A stretch of DNA of 9,859 nucleotides from Candidatus Merdenecus merdavium (GCA_018715425.1 DVLR01000390.1:1-9859); one strand, 5' to 3'. Counted from the first letter of the stretch, positions 1 to 6,791 are shown. Notes: a model not told the origin generated them from the sequence alone. Program-made: numbers and translations.

Positions 1-168
1 ATCCTGCTCTGCCTCTGTGATAATGGATTCATAAGCTTTCGAGCGATGACTCATCTCCATCACCGACATACCAGTGCCTCTATAGTCAAGCATCTCATTG
101 GCTGCTTCTTGTAATACGGCCTCTGGTAGTACCGCTGGCCCTGCTGAAAAGTTATACACTCTACTCAC
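1..168 (-). CDS. serC: Phosphoserine aminotransferase, N-terminal 56 codons (cut by window edge)
   Basis: SerC is a PLP enzyme that converts 3-phosphohydroxypyruvate plus glutamate to phosphoserine, the second step of serine synthesis; it also acts in PLP synthesis in some bacteria. The visible 56 residues open with SRVYNFSAGPAVLPEAVL, followed by LDYRGTGMSVMEMSHRS; both are highly characteristic of the SerC N-terminus. The start is a GTG at 168-166. It is chosen because an AAGGAGG site at 183-177 sits 8 nt upstream and the family begins just before the YNFSAGP motif. The PLP lysine lies outside the window. The gene follows ilvB in the same direction after a 106-nt gap that contains its own candidate promoter. 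No intrinsic terminator is visible in that gap, so read-through from ilvB is possible. Identity is firm; the rest of the protein is unseen. Confidence 0.93.
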   Translation of the reverse strand, partial: MSRVYNFSAGPAVLPEAVLQEAANEMLDYRGTGMSVMEMSHRSKAYESIITEAEQD

Positions 169-239
169 AATTACTTCCTCCTTTAATTTTGTATAATTCT
201 TACATTTCTTCTACACTTTACTAATATAAAGTATGATTT

Positions 240-268
240 ATTCTACCTTGAATAAAATAAATAGTCAA
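240..268 (-). promoter_or_regulatory. Candidate sigma-A promoter for serC
   Basis: On the minus strand TTGACT (268-263) and TAGAAT (245-240) are separated by exactly 17 bp, close to the consensus of the housekeeping sigma factor. Transcription would start near 233, giving a 5' leader of about 65 nt before the serC GTG. The promoter begins only 6 nt after the ilvB stop codon, so serC probably has an independent transcript in addition to any read-through. This is seen by pattern only. Confidence 0.6.
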
Positions 269-274
269 TACTCT

Positions 275-1951
275 TTATTTTATTAAGTCATCTTGATCAA
301 AGGCATCTTCTATTGCTGCCCCTGCTGGAACCATTGGAAATACCATATCATCACTCTCTATATGACAATCAATGACAACGGTTTTATTCATGTTGAGTGC
401 AGTGTTAATAGCTTCTGCTAATTCTTCTTTCTTTGTCACAAGGATTCCTTCTGCACCCATAGCTTTTGCTAATGCTACAAAATCTACGGCATCTTCTAAT
501 ACCGTATGGGCATATCTCTCTTCATAGAATAATGTTTGCCACTGCCTTACCATTCCAAGTACATGGTTATTCATTACCACTTGGATAATTGGAACATGAT
601 ATCGAACCGAAGTAACAATTTCGTTCATGTTCATTCTAAAGCATCCATCCCCTGCTATATTAATAACCGTTTTATTAGGATTCGCTATTTTAGCTCCAAT
701 GGAGGCACCTAATCCGTAACCCATGGTTCCAAGACCACCTGATGTTAAATAAGTTCTTGGTTTCGTATATTTATAATATTGAGCTGCCCACATCTGATGT
801 TGCCCTACTTCAGTAGTAATAATGGTATCATCATCTGTTAAGCGATCAATTTCCTCCATTATATAAGGACCTGTTAATTTTGAGTGATCATATTTAAGAG
901 GATATCTTTTACTCAATTCTAGGATTTCATTTACCCAAGGGGTATGGTCCATTTGTTCCAACTTATGATTCAGAACCTTTAAAACCTCTTTTACATCGCC
1001 AATCACACTTGAATTTACAATAATATTCTTATTGATTTCCGCTGGATCTACATCTATTTGCAAGATCTTTGCATTTTGTGCAAACTTCTTAGCATTACCG
1101 ATTACTCGATCACTAAACCTAGCTCCAATGGTGATCAAAAGGTCACATTTTGGTACTCCAAGATTGGCTGCCTTTGTTCCATGCATTCCTAACATTCCAA
1201 TATAAAGCTCATCGTCTCCAGAAAAAGCTCCAATCCCCATTAGGCTATCGGTAACTGGTGCATGAACTTTATGGGCAAAGGTTCTTACTTCTTCAGATGC
1301 CTCTGATAAAATCGCACCACCACCAACGAAGATAATAGGTTTTTTAGATTTTTTGATTAATGTTAATGCATGCTCAACATCATCTTCCGTAATATCTTTT
1401 GTAAATGGTAGAACATTTTTAGGTTCTTCGTACGTATACTCTGTACTTTCAGCGGTAGCATCCTTTGTAATATCCACAAGAACTGGTCCTGGACGCCCTG
1501 ACTTAGCAATATAGAATGCTCTTCTAAGAGTAGATGCCAAATCTTTTACATCTTTTACAATAAAGTTATGCTTCGTAATTGGCATGGTTACCCCTGCAAT
1601 ATCAATCTCTTGAAAGCTATCCCTACCAAGAAGTGGCGTGGTTACGTTAGCTGTTATAGCTACTACAGGAATAGAATCCATATAAGCTGTTGCAATACCA
1701 GTTACTAAGTTTGTTGCTCCAGGTCCTGATGTTGCCATACATACTCCAACTTTTCCTGTAGAACGGGCATAGCCATCTGCCGCATGAGATGCTCCTTGTT
1801 CGTGGGAAGTTAATACATGTTTTATTTCATCTTTATGTTTATATAAGGCATCGTAAATATTCAAGATACTTCCGCCAGGATACCCAAATATGGTATCAAC
1901 GCCTTGTTCTTTCAAACACTCTATTACTATTTCTGCTCCTGTTTTTTGCAT
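275..1951 (-). CDS. ilvB: Acetolactate (acetohydroxyacid) synthase large catalytic subunit
   Basis: AHAS condenses two pyruvates to acetolactate, or pyruvate plus 2-ketobutyrate to acetohydroxybutyrate, the first common step of Val/Leu/Ile synthesis, using ThDP, Mg2+ and FAD. The 558 residues show the three-domain ThDP architecture: an N-terminal pyrimidine-binding domain (about 1-165) with catalytic Glu51 in SHEQGA, a central FAD/nucleotide-fold domain (about 190-325), and a C-terminal domain with the ThDP/Mg motif starting GDG at 434-436 and the Asn pair at 461-462. Trp471 in MVRQWQ matches the conserved AHAS tryptophan linked to 2-ketobutyrate preference and herbicide binding. Thr104 lies where plant AHAS has the herbicide-site proline (my alignment by eye). 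This separates it from catabolic AlsS and other ThDP enzymes. The start has AGAAAGG 9 nt upstream, and only 21 nt separate it from the ilvD stop, so the two are cotranscribed. No small regulatory subunit (ilvN/ilvH) is adjacent on either side. Confidence 0.96.
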   Translation of the reverse strand: MQKTGAEIVIECLKEQGVDTIFGYPGGSILNIYDALYKHKDEIKHVLTSHEQGASHAADGYARSTGKVGVCMATSGPGATNLVTGIATAYMDSIPVVAITANVTTPLLGRDSFQEIDIAGVTMPITKHNFIVKDVKDLASTLRRAFYIAKSGRPGPVLVDITKDATAESTEYTYEEPKNVLPFTKDITEDDVEHALTLIKKSKKPIIFVGGGAILSEASEEVRTFAHKVHAPVTDSLMGIGAFSGDDELYIGMLGMHGTKAANLGVPKCDLLITIGARFSDRVIGNAKKFAQNAKILQIDVDPAEINKNIIVNSSVIGDVKEVLKVLNHKLEQMDHTPWVNEILELSKRYPLKYDHSKLTGPYIMEEIDRLTDDDTIITTEVGQHQMWAAQYYKYTKPRTYLTSGGLGTMGYGLGASIGAKIANPNKTVINIAGDGCFRMNMNEIVTSVRYHVPIIQVVMNNHVLGMVRQWQTLFYEERYAHTVLEDAVDFVALAKAMGAEGILVTKKEELAEAINTALNMNKTVVIDCHIESDDMVFPMVPAGAAIEDAFDQDDLIK

Positions 1952-1972
1952 AAGCCTTTTCCTTTCTGCTAT

Positions 1973-3643
1973 TTATCTCTTTGGTATTTCAAGTATTGCT
2001 CCCCTGTTTCCAGATGTTACCATTGCTGCATAACGAGCGAGATAACCTGTTGTAATATTAGGTTTGCGAGGAACCCATTTAGCCCTTCTAGCTTCTAACT
2101 CCTCATCTGATATTACAAAATCCAAGCGATTCTCTGGTATATTGATTTTAATAATATCTCCCTCTTGTACCAATGCAATATTTCCTCCAACTGCCGCTTC
2201 TGGAGATACGTGTCCTATTGCTGCTCCTCTTGATGCTCCACTAAATCTTCCATCGGTAATCAAAGCTACTGATGAACCAAGTCCCATTCCCATAATGGCA
2301 GACGTTGGATTTAACATTTCTCTCATACCTGGACCACCCTTTGGCCCTTCGTATCGTATTACAACAACATCTCCTGGTACAATCTTCCCACCTTTAATGG
2401 CTGCAAGTGCATCATCTTCACCATCAAATACTCTGGCTGGTCCTTCATGTACCATCATTTCATCAGCCACAGCAGATCGTTTTACCACTCCACTATCTGG
2501 TGCTAGATTACCTTTTAAAACAGCGATTCCTCCGATCTCACTATAAGGACGATGGATAGGACGAATAACCTCTTCATCTAGGTTGATACAATCTTTAATA
2601 TTCTCTTTTACAGTTTTTCCTGTAACAGTGATTAAATCTGTACGTAATAATTCCTTTTTATCTAATTCATTCATAACGGCATATACACCGCCAGCTTCAT
2701 TTAAATCCTCCATATAAGTGTGCCCAGCTGGTGCAAGATGACATAGATTAGGAGTTTTTGAGCTAATTTCATTAGCTATATCTAAATTAAGATCTATTCC
2801 CGCCTCATGGGCAATGGCTGGTAAATGCAACATACTATTCGTACTACATCCCAAGGCCATATCTACCGTTAAAGCATTTAAAAATGCATCGCGAGTCATA
2901 ATATCTCTCGGTCTAATATTCTTTTCCAGTAAATCCATGATCTGCATACCTGCGTGTTTCGCAAGTCTGATTCGTTCAGAATAAACTGCTGGAATCGTTC
3001 CGTTACCCTTTAAGCCCATACCTAAAACTTCTGTTAAACAATTCATACTATTGGCTGTATACATACCAGAACATGAGCCACACGTTGGACATGCTTTATT
3101 CTCAAATTCTTCCACATCAGCATCACTCATAGAACCTGCGCTATGAGCTCCTACTGCCTCAAACATACTAGACAGACTGGTTTTTGAACCTTTTACCTTA
3201 CCTGCAAGCATAGGTCCTCCACTGACAAAGATTGTGGGGATATTCACTCTGGCTGCTGCCATTAAAAGCCCTGGAACGTTCTTATCGCAGTTTGGCACCA
3301 TTACTAATGCATCAAATTGATGGGCTAGTGCCATAGCCTCTGTGGAGTCTGCAATTAAATCTCTTGTGACTAAAGAATATTTCATTCCTACGTGTCCCAT
3401 GGCAATACCATCACATACTGCAATGGCTGGGAATACTAAAGGAGTTCCACCTTTCATAGCGACTCCTAATTTTACTGCTTCAACAATTTTATCTAAGTTC
3501 ATATGCCCTGGAACCACTTCATTATAAGAACTGACAATCCCAATTAATGGTTGTTTCATCTCTTCTTTTGTCATCCCTAATGCATTTAACAACGATCTAT
3601 GTGGTGCATGTTCTACTCCACTTGTTATTACATCACTTCTCAT
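1973..3643 (-). CDS. ilvD: Dihydroxy-acid dehydratase
   Basis: IlvD dehydrates 2,3-dihydroxyisovalerate and 2,3-dihydroxy-3-methylvalerate to the 2-keto acids that precede Val/Leu and Ile. It is a cytoplasmic Fe-S enzyme of the IlvD/Edd family. From the chosen ATG it has 556 residues, the usual length. Signature segments are PNCDKNVPG (Cys119), ACPTCGSCSGMYTANSMN (Cys185, 188, 191), and the C-terminal GPKGGPGM and TDGRFSG motifs. The first cysteine that ligates the cluster in [2Fe-2S] homologues (TPCN-type motif) is glycine here (VVPGHMNL, about 44-50), as in E. coli IlvD, which suggests the oxygen-sensitive [4Fe-4S] class. The open frame extends 24 codons upstream to 3715, but that stretch lacks family similarity. 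The ATG at 3643 has AAAGGA 9 nt upstream and gives the typical start MRSDVITSG. It lies 102 nt after leuB and 21 nt before ilvB in one likely operon. Confidence 0.96.
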   Translation of the reverse strand: MRSDVITSGVEHAPHRSLLNALGMTKEEMKQPLIGIVSSYNEVVPGHMNLDKIVEAVKLGVAMKGGTPLVFPAIAVCDGIAMGHVGMKYSLVTRDLIADSTEAMALAHQFDALVMVPNCDKNVPGLLMAAARVNIPTIFVSGGPMLAGKVKGSKTSLSSMFEAVGAHSAGSMSDADVEEFENKACPTCGSCSGMYTANSMNCLTEVLGMGLKGNGTIPAVYSERIRLAKHAGMQIMDLLEKNIRPRDIMTRDAFLNALTVDMALGCSTNSMLHLPAIAHEAGIDLNLDIANEISSKTPNLCHLAPAGHTYMEDLNEAGGVYAVMNELDKKELLRTDLITVTGKTVKENIKDCINLDEEVIRPIHRPYSEIGGIAVLKGNLAPDSGVVKRSAVADEMMVHEGPARVFDGEDDALAAIKGGKIVPGDVVVIRYEGPKGGPGMREMLNPTSAIMGMGLGSSVALITDGRFSGASRGAAIGHVSPEAAVGGNIALVQEGDIIKINIPENRLDFVISDEELEARRAKWVPRKPNITTGYLARYAAMVTSGNRGAILEIPKR

Positions 3644-3676
3644 ATTTTTAATTCCTTTCTTATTATTAACCAAAGA

Positions 3677-3693
3677 CAAGATTTTAAATCTTG
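3677..3693. repeat. 17-nt perfect palindrome between leuB and ilvD
   Basis: CAAGATTTTAAATCTTG has two perfect 8-nt arms around one central base. It lies in the 102-nt leuB-ilvD spacer, 34 nt upstream of the ilvD start. In RNA it would make a hairpin with a short AT-rich loop. No T-tract follows on the minus strand, so it is not a convincing terminator. It could be an operator or an mRNA processing or stability element; the function is unknown. Confidence 0.45.
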
Positions 3694-3745
3694 ATTCTTC
3701 TCTATGTATCCACATGTGTCTTTATCTAAATACTTCTAGTTTATT

Positions 3746-4828
3746 TTAAATTCGATCTACGATGAGATCTCCCATTTTTTTCGTTCCCACCAAGGTACAT
3801 CCCTGAGACATAATATCTCCAGTTCTGTAACCATCCTTTAATACCTTTTGGACTGCCATTTCTACAGCCTGTGCTTCTTGATCCAAATCAAAAGAATATC
3901 TTAGCATCATTGCTGCTGATAGAATGGTGGCAATGGGATTAGCCTTGTCTTCTCCTGCTATATCTGGTGCCGAACCGTGACTTGGTTCATATAGACCAAA
4001 CTTTGTATCATTTAAACTAGCTGATGATAACATCCCAATAGATCCTGTTACCATGCTGGCCTCATCTGATAAAATATCTCCAAACATATTTTCCGTTAAG
4101 ATCACATCAAATTGCCCTGGATCTCTCACAAGTTGCATAGCACAGTTATCTACCAGCATATGCTCTAACGTCACTTCTGGATAATCTTTTGAAACTTCTG
4201 TTACGATTTTTCTCCAAAGTCTAGATGAATCTAGTACATTCGCTTTATCAACACTGGTTAACTTTTTCTTGCGTTTCATAGCAATCTCAAATCCTCGAAT
4301 AGCAATTCTTCTGATTTCAGGTTCTGTATAGGTCAGAGTATCTATAGCTGTAGTAACGCCGTTTTCTTCTATGGTCTTTCGTTCTCCAAAGTATAGTCCA
4401 CCTGTTAACTCCCGTATAATCATCATATCAAATCCTGAACCTATGATTTCGTCTTTTATTGGACATGCCGCTTTTAACTCTTCATAAAGATAAGCAGGTC
4501 TTAAATTTGCAAACAAGTTTAATTCTTTTCTAATCCCAAGTAAACCTGCCTCTGGTCTTAAATTTGCTGGTAGTTTATACCAAGGTGATGTATTGGTATC
4601 TCCTCCAATGGAACCCATTAAAACTGCATCTGCTGCCTTAGCTGCTAATACCGTCTCATCTGTAAGTGGTACACCATGGACATCAATGGATACACCGCCA
4701 AGTAATAAATCTGTATAGGAAAAGGTATGGTGAAATTTTTCTCCTACCTTGTTCATAACCTTTAAAGCTTCATCAACGATTTCTGGACCAATGCCATCGC
4801 CTTTTATTACTGCAACATTATAATTCAT
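3746..4828 (-). CDS. leuB: 3-isopropylmalate dehydrogenase
   Basis: LeuB oxidises and decarboxylates (2R,3S)-3-isopropylmalate to 4-methyl-2-oxopentanoate with NAD+, in the cytoplasm, the third enzyme of leucine synthesis. The 360 residues are full family length. It opens with the family start VAVIKGDGIGPEIV. The substrate-site arginines are Arg100, Arg110 and Arg139 (RELTGG), followed by Tyr146. Lys195 (SVDKANVL) and the metal-site aspartates Asp227, Asp251 and Asp255 (ENMFGDILSDEAS) are all present. The cofactor loop EPSHGSAPDIAG has Asp289 and Ile290, the NAD-type pattern, and the isopropylmalate-type NLFANLRP segment argues against isocitrate dehydrogenase. AAAGGA lies about 8 nt before the ATG. 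It is the first gene of the leuB-ilvD-ilvB unit, preceded by its own promoter and a structured leader. LeuA and the LeuCD isomerase are not in the window. Confidence 0.96.
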   Translation of the reverse strand: MNYNVAVIKGDGIGPEIVDEALKVMNKVGEKFHHTFSYTDLLLGGVSIDVHGVPLTDETVLAAKAADAVLMGSIGGDTNTSPWYKLPANLRPEAGLLGIRKELNLFANLRPAYLYEELKAACPIKDEIIGSGFDMMIIRELTGGLYFGERKTIEENGVTTAIDTLTYTEPEIRRIAIRGFEIAMKRKKKLTSVDKANVLDSSRLWRKIVTEVSKDYPEVTLEHMLVDNCAMQLVRDPGQFDVILTENMFGDILSDEASMVTGSIGMLSSASLNDTKFGLYEPSHGSAPDIAGEDKANPIATILSAAMMLRYSFDLDQEAQAVEMAVQKVLKDGYRTGDIMSQGCTLVGTKKMGDLIVDRI

Positions 4829-4832
4829 ATGA

Positions 4833-4868
4833 TCATCCTTTCCACATAGAGCCTAAAGGTCCATGCAT
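4833..4868 (-). CDS. Possible 11-codon leader ORF upstream of leuB
   Basis: An ATG at 4868-4866 is preceded, 7 nt away, by a strong ribosome binding site GGGGAGG (4882-4876). It opens an 11-codon frame, MHGPLGSMWKG, ending with TGA at 4835-4833, only 4 nt before the leuB ATG. The leuB ribosome binding site lies inside the last codons, so translation of the two could be coupled. It holds only one Leu codon and no run of branched-chain codons, so it is not a classical leucine attenuation peptide. Coding status is inferred from the start context alone and may be fortuitous. Confidence 0.3.
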   Translation of the reverse strand: MHGPLGSMWKG

Positions 4869-4919
4869 TTCCCAGCCTCCCCTAATACTATTTAAAGGGG
4901 ATATCTATTGGGTACCTTT
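4855..4919 (-). other. Structured 5' leader of leuB mRNA
   Basis: Transcripts from the leuB promoter would have a leader of about 95 nt. Two nested pairings are visible on the minus strand: an inner hairpin, CCCCT (4900-4896) with AGGGG (4883-4879), and an outer helix, AAAGGT (4919-4914) then CC (4912-4911) with GGACCTTT (4862-4855), with one bulged base. The inner hairpin buries part of the strong ribosome binding site of the small leader ORF. No T-box sequence (UGGNACC) and no T-tract terminator are seen. The structure is visible but regulation is inferred. Confidence 0.4.
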
Positions 4920-4930
4920 GTTTTCTACTT

Positions 4931-4959
4931 ATAATAAAGCATTTCTCCAAAGATTTCAA
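4931..4959 (-). promoter_or_regulatory. Candidate sigma-A promoter of the leuB-ilvD-ilvB unit
   Basis: On the minus strand TTGAAA (4959-4954) and TATTAT (4936-4931) are spaced by 17 bp. The expected start is near 4925, roughly 95 nt upstream of the leuB ATG. It lies downstream of the yajC terminator, as expected for a separate transcription unit. Seen by pattern only. Confidence 0.6.
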
Positions 4960-4994
4960 CTATTAATTCATTACCGCTTTGAAATTTTACCATG

Positions 4995-5008
4995 TGAAAG
5001 CGTTTTTT
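4995..5008. promoter_or_regulatory. cre-like site upstream of the leuB promoter (weak)
   Basis: TGAAAGCGTTTTTT fits the CcpA catabolite-response consensus TGWAANCGNTNWCA at every position except the last two. It lies about 75 nt upstream of the predicted leuB start, a place from which CcpA could activate; the B. subtilis ilv-leu operon is known to be CcpA-activated from an upstream cre. The poly-T half makes a chance match likely, so this is only a candidate. Confidence 0.2.
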
Positions 5009-5053
5009 TAGGTTTTATGTCCTGATCTCCTCTCATCTTCTGTTTGAGTATAC

Positions 5054-5090
5054 AAAAATTCCCATTATTTTAAATACAAAATAATGGGAA
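5054..5090 (-). terminator. Intrinsic terminator after yajC
   Basis: A perfect 13-bp stem (5090-5078 paired with 5071-5059; TTCCCATTATTTT and its complement) with a 6-nt loop is followed on the minus strand by TTTTT (5058-5054). It begins 21 nt after the yajC stop codon and would end the tgt-yajC transcript before the leuB promoter. The A-rich stretch lies only on the outgoing minus-strand side, so it is oriented for yajC. Confidence 0.88.
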
Positions 5091-5111
5091 CCTCATTTAC
5101 AAAGAGTTGAC

Positions 5112-5429
5112 TTACTCAGCCTCTGCTTTTTCAACTTCAGCAATAGCCGCTTTTCTCATTGGAATACGGCAGTTTTTATTACTACCAAACTCTACAATAA
5201 CGTCTTCATCTGTAATATCTATTACGACACCATAAAATCCACTGGTTGTAACTACACTATCTCCTATTGACATTTCTGAAATCATTAAAGCTAATCTTTT
5301 CTGCTCTTTCTTCTGTGGACGAATAGCTATAAAATACATCAGTATAATAATCAAAACTAATGGACCAAATGTAAGTAAAGTGGCCATTACGCCCTCTTGT
5401 GCAGTCGCTCCCGCAGTTAATAAAGACAT
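5112..5429 (-). CDS. yajC: Preprotein translocase accessory subunit YajC
   Basis: YajC is a small single-span inner-membrane protein that associates with SecDF and the SecYEG translocase; its exact role is not settled. The 105 residues have a short N-terminal segment, one hydrophobic helix at about 14-36, then the family hallmark YFIAIRPQKKEQKR at the cytoplasmic face. A soluble domain follows with GDSVVTTSGFYGVV (56-69), as in the YajC fold, and it ends in an acidic/alanine tail. The ATG is preceded 7 nt away by a perfect AGGAGG (5442-5437). It follows tgt after about 100 nt, the usual bacterial order, but secD/secF do not follow; an intrinsic terminator does. Its own candidate promoter lies in the tgt-yajC gap. 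Confidence 0.95.
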   Translation of the reverse strand: MSLLTAGATAQEGVMATLLTFGPLVLIIILMYFIAIRPQKKEQKRLALMISEMSIGDSVVTTSGFYGVVIDITDEDVIVEFGSNKNCRIPMRKAAIAEVEKAEAE

Positions 5430-5478
5430 GTTTTTTCCTCCTAAAATTCACCATTTTATATAATCTTTGAATAAACCT

Positions 5479-5507
5479 ATTATAATACACTCTAACTAGA
5501 AAGTCAT
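5479..5507 (-). promoter_or_regulatory. Candidate promoter for yajC
   Basis: In the tgt-yajC gap a perfect TATAAT (5484-5479) on the minus strand is preceded at 17 bp by ATGACT (5507-5502), a 4 of 6 match to TTGACA. The predicted start near 5472 would leave a leader of about 43 nt. No terminator separates tgt from yajC, so yajC may be made both with tgt and alone. Confidence 0.5.
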
Positions 5508-5529
5508 CTATTAATTTCTAATATTTCTA

Positions 5530-6657
5530 TTAATTATGTTCCATTCCTTCTAATTTCTTCTTTTTATATGCTGCAAATTCACCTTTGTCCAGAGCATCCC
5601 TAATCTCTTCCATCATAGTATTGTAAAAATATAAGTTATGAAGAACACATAAACGTGCACCTAACATTTCTTTTGCTTTTAATAAATGCCTGATATAAGC
5701 TCTGCTATAATTCTGACAGGCTGGACATCCACAGCCCTTTTCAATTGGAGCATCATCTAATTCATACTTAGCGTTAAACAGGTTGATTTTCCCTTGGTTT
5801 GTATAAAGATGCCCATGGCGACCATTACGGCTTGGATATACACAGTCAAAAAAGTCAACGCCCCGTTCTACACCTTCTAATATATTTGCTGGTGTACCAA
5901 CACCCATTAAGTAAGTAGGCTTTTCCATTGGAAGGTGAGGAACCACTGCCTCTAAGATACGATACATCTCTTCATGAGTCTCCCCTACAGCAAGACCTCC
6001 AATAGCATATCCATCTAGATCCATTTGAGCAATAGCTTTTGCATGTTCCACACGAATATCTTCGTAGATAGCTCCTTGATTAATTCCAAAAAGCATTTGT
6101 TGTTTGTTAATGGTATCTTCTAAGCTATTTAATCTATTCATCTGCGCTTTACATCTCTCTAGCCATCTAGTGGTACGACTCACAGAATCTATGACGTATT
6201 CTCTGGTTGCTACACTTGAAGGGCATTCATCAAATGCCATTGCTATGGTCGATCCAAGATTGGATTGTATCTGCATACTTTCTTCTGGTCCCATAAAGAT
6301 TTTTCGTCCATCTATATGTGAATGGAAATATACTCCTTCTTCTTTAATCTTCCTAAATTTCGCAAGGGAGAATACTTGAAATCCTCCTGAATCTGTTAAA
6401 ATAGGACGATCCCAAACCATAAATTGATGGAGCCCCCCCAATTGTTTTACCACATGATCACCTGGTCTAAGATGAAGGTGGTAAGTGTTAGAAAGCTGTA
6501 CCTGGGTCTTAATGTTTTTTAAATCTACCGTAGATACTCCACCTTTGATTGCTGCCGCTGTTCCCACATTCATAAATACTGGAGTTTGGATCACACCATG
6601 AACAGTATGAAACTCTCCTCTTTTAGCCATTCCTTCTCTTTTTAATAATTTATACAT
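5530..6657 (-). CDS. tgt: tRNA-guanine transglycosylase (preQ1-type bacterial TGT)
   Basis: TGT exchanges guanine 34 of GUN-anticodon tRNAs (Tyr, His, Asn, Asp) for preQ1, the entry step to queuosine. The 375 residues match the bacterial family. Asp89 in TDSGGFQVFSL is the general acid/base, Asp271 in DFFDCVYPSR is the nucleophile, and Asp143 in FDECP contacts the base. The zinc site is Cys309, Cys311, Cys314 and His340 (CGCPAC, then His 26 residues later). Cys145 and Val224 (GLAVGE) match the bacterial preQ1 pocket rather than the eukaryotic queuine pocket. The start MYKLLKREG fits the family, but its ribosome binding site is weak (only GGTG about 6 nt upstream). An alternative Met10 would remove conserved residues. 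queA, often adjacent, is absent; upstream is a divergent unrelated gene, and yajC follows. Confidence 0.96.
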   Translation of the reverse strand: MYKLLKREGMAKRGEFHTVHGVIQTPVFMNVGTAAAIKGGVSTVDLKNIKTQVQLSNTYHLHLRPGDHVVKQLGGLHQFMVWDRPILTDSGGFQVFSLAKFRKIKEEGVYFHSHIDGRKIFMGPEESMQIQSNLGSTIAMAFDECPSSVATREYVIDSVSRTTRWLERCKAQMNRLNSLEDTINKQQMLFGINQGAIYEDIRVEHAKAIAQMDLDGYAIGGLAVGETHEEMYRILEAVVPHLPMEKPTYLMGVGTPANILEGVERGVDFFDCVYPSRNGRHGHLYTNQGKINLFNAKYELDDAPIEKGCGCPACQNYSRAYIRHLLKAKEMLGARLCVLHNLYFYNTMMEEIRDALDKGEFAAYKKKKLEGMEHN

Positions 6658-6756
6658 AGATTCACCATTTTCTTATATTTTGTACTTCTTCATTGGTGGT
6701 AGCTATAAATTTTATCCAATTTTTACATTACTTTCTGATACAAAGCATGAACCACC
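6658..6756 (-). other. tgt 5' leader with alternative pairings
   Basis: From the predicted start near 6756 the leader is about 99 nt. GGTGGT at its very 5' end (6756-6751) can pair with ACCACC (6700-6695). The same CCACCA stretch can instead pair over 5 bp with TGGTG (6667-6663), the only ribosome-binding-site-like sequence before the tgt start. The pairings exclude each other. A 6-codon ORF (MLCIRK) with a GGAGGTGG site in front also lies near the 5' end, from 6748. The leader lacks the preQ1-I aptamer features I would expect (C-rich loop with an A-rich tail ending CUAA). Function is inferred and uncertain. Confidence 0.25.
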
Positions 6757-6762
6757 TCCAAT

Positions 6763-6791
6763 AGTATAGCCTTTCAGCCTGTATTTTTCAA
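6763..6791 (-). promoter_or_regulatory. Candidate sigma-A promoter of tgt
   Basis: On the minus strand TTGAAA (6791-6786) and TATACT (6768-6763) are 17 bp apart. This is the left-facing half of the 310-nt divergent intergenic region 6658-6967. Between this promoter and the right-facing one lies about 70 nt of plain AT-rich DNA in which I see nothing further. Confidence 0.6.

Noticed and set aside
253..280. AAAATAAA/TTTATTTT inverted repeat at the end of ilvB
   Set aside because: Purely AT, overlaps the ilvB stop and the serC -35 region, and is expected by chance in such AT-rich DNA; no T-tract terminator.
2064..2546. Plus-strand open frame of 160 codons, and smaller ones at 1904-2098, 3342-3527 and 6104-6379
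   Set aside because: They lie antisense inside ilvB, ilvD or tgt, which are clear conserved genes; no family features or ribosome binding sites.
3644..3715. Upstream Met start giving a 580-residue IlvD
   Set aside because: The extra 24 residues have no family similarity and no good ribosome binding site; the internal ATG at 3643 has both.
4979..5009. Plus-strand stem CGCTTT/AAAGCG followed by seven T, resembling a terminator
   Set aside because: The stem is only 6 bp with a 16-nt loop, and no plus-strand gene lies upstream to be terminated.
4970..5035. Minus-strand 21-codon frame MRGDQDIKPKKTLSHGKISK between yajC and leuB
   Set aside because: No ribosome binding site at a proper distance, it lies upstream of the leuB promoter and after the yajC terminator, and shows no family features.
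4829..5052. T-box riboswitch before leuB
   Set aside because: No UGGNACC T-box sequence, no Stem I hallmarks and no terminator with a T-tract downstream of the predicted start.
5257..5490. Minus-strand 77-codon frame overlapping yajC
   Set aside because: It is an alternative frame of the yajC region with no recognisable features; yajC has the ribosome binding site and the conservation.
6658..6756. preQ1-I riboswitch before tgt
   Set aside because: The compact aptamer pattern with the A-rich tail ending in CUAA is not present.
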